DNA of 8,308 nt, from contig DBZV01000132.1 in assembly GCA_002311865.1 (NCBI GenBank), positions 15,922 to 24,229 on the forward strand. Direction: 5' to 3'. Origin of the DNA: Dehalococcoidia bacterium UBA1151 (lineage in GTDB: Bacteria > Chloroflexota > Dehalococcoidia > Lucifugimonadales > Lucifugimonadaceae). The notes beneath the pieces are model-generated. The model was not told the origin of the DNA. It did not search any database and saw only the letters and a list, made by a program, of their open reading frames with translations. The translations under genes and the position numbers were made by a program. Shown piece after piece: positions 6,839 through 8,308 of this stretch (positions within the stretch are counted from its first letter, which is position 1; each line of letters starts with the position of its first letter).

Positions 6839-8308
6839 CTACGGAAGAACATGCTGGCGCCGCTGGAGAACGAAGGCACCCAGGATCAGCAGCGCAACGC
6901 CCAGCCACAGACCCCTGCCCCAGGTGGCGGGGACGGCGGCTCCCGCATCGTTGTCCAGAAGGGTCACGTTGTGGCTCCCGGGCGCGCCGAGGGTGGCGGG
7001 GCCGACGAGGCTCGCCGGATCCAGAACGAGGAGAGCCTGCTCGGATCCCTCGACCAAAAAGTCGTCGATGGGGTCGAAGACCAGGTCGGCCGCGACACCA
7101 TCGCCGGAGCCGCCCGGGAACGTGACGCTCTGGGGGCTGAGGGTGTAATCGTCGTTGGGAATGGCGCTGCCGCCGAGGGTGACCTCCAGCGAGACCGCAG
7201 CGCCCAGCGTGCCGCCCCCGGTGTCGAGTACCGCCTGGATCGTGGCCGCGGGACCGCCCTCTGCAAGGCTGCTGGCGGCCAGGACGAACGCCACCGTGGC
7301 GACATCGTTGTCGTCGAGGGTGACGCTGTGGGTGGTCGGGGCGGCCAGGGTCGCGGCGCCGACCAGGCTCGCCGGGTTGAGACTCAGCGTCGCCTCTTCC
7401 GAACCTTCAATCAGGCTGTCGTCGATGACGCTGAGGGTCAGGTCGAAGGTCGTGCCATCGCTGGAGCCTGGCGGAAAGACCACGGTCTTGGGACTCAGGG
7501 TGTAGTCCGCGGGATCGGTTGCGCTCCCCGAGGCGGAAACGTCGACTGAAACCTCGGCGGCCAGGGTTCCGGCCGGAAGTTGGAGCTCTGCCTGGACTGT
7601 GACTGGAGTAGACCCCTCGCCATGGGTACTCGCAGCCGCCACCCAGCTGATCGTGGCAAACTCGTCGTCGAGGATGGTGACCGCATGGGCACCGGGCCAA
7701 CCAAGAGATGCCGGCCCCGTCAGGCTGGCGCCGTCCAGGGCCAGGCCGATGGTTTCATCCCCCTCCATGAGCAGGTCGTCCAGGATGGTCAAGACGATGC
7801 CGACGGCGGTGCCGTCGACCGAGCCCGCCGGGAAGAGCACCGTCTGGTTGCTCAGCACGTAGTCGTCCGGGGTCGACGCCGAGCCGGAAAGCGCGAGCCC
7901 CACACTGACCGGGTTCGCCAACACCGCGCCACCGGTTCCCAGCACGATCTGCAGAGTCTGGGGCACGGCCGTCTCGGCCACGATGCTGCTCGCGGAACCC
8001 ATCGAGACGGTCGTGGCCGGCTCTGGAAGTTCGCTCGACCAGCTCGGCGAGTACTCCGCAGTCGCGCTCGTGGTGATCTCCGCGGCATTGCTACCGTCCG
8101 CATCCATCACGAAAATGTTCTGATTTCCGCCCGCGTACCGCACGAAGGCGATCTGGGTTCCGCTGGGGGACCAGGTCGGAAAATTGTTGGGAGTCGCATT
8201 TTGGGTGATCCGGGTTTGATTGGATCCATCTGCGTTCATCACGTAGATGTGGTGAACGCCTTCCCTCGCGGACATGAAGGCAATCTTGCTGCTGTCGGGT
8301 GACCAGGC
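6839..8308 (-). CDS. Beta-propeller/Calx-beta surface protein with C-terminal anchor, partial
   Basis: The 3' part of a large minus-strand gene: 489 codons before the stop are visible, and the reading frame is open at the right edge, so the true start lies outside. The visible N-terminus has TolB-like propeller blades (WSPDSSKIAF, IYVMNADGSNQTRIT, WSPSGTQIAF, IFVMDADGSN). Three Calx-beta domains follow, each with a DYxLSxxxVxFPxGxxDG block and an IDDxLxEGxE block, which in this family bind Ca2+ and form beta sandwiches. The C-terminus is VPATWG, then a hydrophobic stretch (GLWLGVALLILGAFVL), then QRRQHVLP. This layout resembles C-terminal sorting/anchor tails of the IPTL-CTERM or PEP-CTERM sort, though the motif is not canonical. 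It is probably an exported protein held at the cell surface. The molecular role is unknown: adhesion, polymer binding or a structural scaffold are all possible. A signal peptide would lie beyond the window. Confidence 0.85.
   Translation of the reverse strand, partial: AWSPDSSKIAFMSAREGVHHIYVMNADGSNQTRITQNATPNNFPTWSPSGTQIAFVRYAGGNQNIFVMDADGSNAAEITTSATAEYSPSWSSELPEPATTVSMGSASSIVAETAVPQTLQIVLGTGGAVLANPVSVGLALSGSASTPDDYVLSNQTVLFPAGSVDGTAVGIVLTILDDLLMEGDETIGLALDGASLTGPASLGWPGAHAVTILDDEFATISWVAAASTHGEGSTPVTVQAELQLPAGTLAAEVSVDVSASGSATDPADYTLSPKTVVFPPGSSDGTTFDLTLSVIDDSLIEGSEEATLSLNPASLVGAATLAAPTTHSVTLDDNDVATVAFVLAASSLAEGGPAATIQAVLDTGGGTLGAAVSLEVTLGGSAIPNDDYTLSPQSVTFPGGSGDGVAADLVFDPIDDFLVEGSEQALLVLDPASLVGPATLGAPGSHNVTLLDNDAGAAVPATWGRGLWLGVALLILGAFVLQRRQHVLP
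6842..6931 (-). other. C-terminal hydrophobic anchor of the surface protein
   Basis: The last 30 or so residues read VPATWGRG, then a 14-16 residue apolar stretch, then QRRQHVLP. The order Pro-x-x-Trp-Gly, membrane segment, arginines is that of prokaryotic C-terminal sorting tails. The exact IPTL or PEP signature is not present, so a plain membrane anchor is an equally fair reading. Confidence 0.6.
6947..7303 (-). repeat. Calx-beta domain 3
   Basis: 119 residues, with DYTLSPQSVTFPGGSGDG, PIDDFLVEGSEQALLVL and DPASLVGPATLGAP, ending in HNVTLLDND. It shares DYTLSP and PASLVG with domain 2 at matching positions, and leads into the C-terminal tail. Confidence 0.82.
7304..7660 (-). repeat. Calx-beta domain 2
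   Basis: 119 residues (357 bases), with DYTLSPKTVVFPPGSSDG, VIDDSLIEGSEEATLSL and NPASLVGAATL, ending in HSVTLDDND. It is nearly the same length and pattern as domain 3, so the two look like a recent duplication. Confidence 0.82.
7661..8008 (-). repeat. Calx-beta domain 1
   Basis: About 116 residues. It has DDYVLSNQTVLFPAGSVDG and ILDDLLMEGDETIGLAL, the two conserved Calx-beta blocks with the acidic residues expected to bind Ca2+, and ends with HAVTILDDE. It is the most divergent of the three copies. Confidence 0.8.
8039..8308 (-). repeat. TolB/WD40-like beta-propeller blades, 132-base period
   Basis: Blade tryptophans lie at codons 8303-8305, 8171-8173 and 8039-8041, exactly 132 bases (44 residues) apart. 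Each blade reads WSPxxxxIAF, then IxVMxADGSN, then an xIT strand, the PD40 pattern. The last blade stops at SPSWSS and runs directly into ELPEPATT, the linker to the Calx-beta part. More blades are expected beyond the right edge. Confidence 0.85.

Noticed and set aside
6851..8302. Two long plus-strand open frames (6851-7549 and 7580-8302) opposite the Calx-beta gene
   Set aside because: Their products are Gly/Arg/Asp-rich, low in complexity and repeat with the Calx-beta period, as expected for shadows of a GC-rich repeated gene.

Overview
The window is bacterial, with moderately high GC and tightly packed genes. It falls into three parts. Positions 1-5897 hold six plus-strand genes separated by gaps of at most 72 nt, which look like one operon. 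Positions 5887-6633 hold a minus-strand short-chain dehydrogenase/reductase that converges on the operon and overlaps its last gene by 11 bases. Positions 6839-8308 hold the 3' part of a large minus-strand surface-type protein that runs off the right edge. No RNA genes, CRISPR array, insertion sequence or integrase was seen. The taxon cannot be fixed from the sequence. The gene families would suit an aerobic environmental heterotroph such as a Chloroflexota (SAR202-like) or proteobacterial lineage, but this is a weak guess.

The first three genes are the core of the 2-methylcitrate cycle for propionyl-CoA. They are a PrpD-type 2-methylcitrate dehydratase (104-1471), a PrpB-type 2-methylisocitrate lyase (1476-2348) and a citrate/2-methylcitrate synthase (2387-3514). 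The synthase would join propionyl-CoA to oxaloacetate, PrpD would dehydrate the methylcitrate, an aconitase outside the window would rehydrate it, and PrpB would split methylisocitrate into pyruvate and succinate. The order D-B-C and the close spacing support co-transcription. No PrpR-type regulator, propionyl-CoA synthetase (PrpE) or aconitase is visible.

The same strand continues with three genes not usual in prp operons. One is a D-2-hydroxyacid-dehydrogenase-fold protein (3528-4511) whose nucleotide-binding site looks intact but whose catalytic Arg/Glu/His positions are replaced. The next is an amidohydrolase-2 family TIM-barrel hydrolase or decarboxylase (4530-5357). The last is a GNAT acetyltransferase resembling AAC(6')/siderophore-type N-acetyltransferases (5370-5897). 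They may feed the cycle from an unknown precursor or may simply be co-transcribed passengers.

The minus-strand part differs in composition. Hand counts give about 56% GC for 5401-5880, 64% for 5941-6600, 71% for 7021-7380 and 55% for 8101-8280. The large right-hand gene encodes TolB-like beta-propeller blades (44-residue period), then three Calx-beta domains (about 119-residue period), then a C-terminal hydrophobic anchor followed by arginines. This architecture suggests an exported, cell-surface or sorted protein. The sharp GC change between its propeller and Calx-beta parts suggests a mosaic origin.
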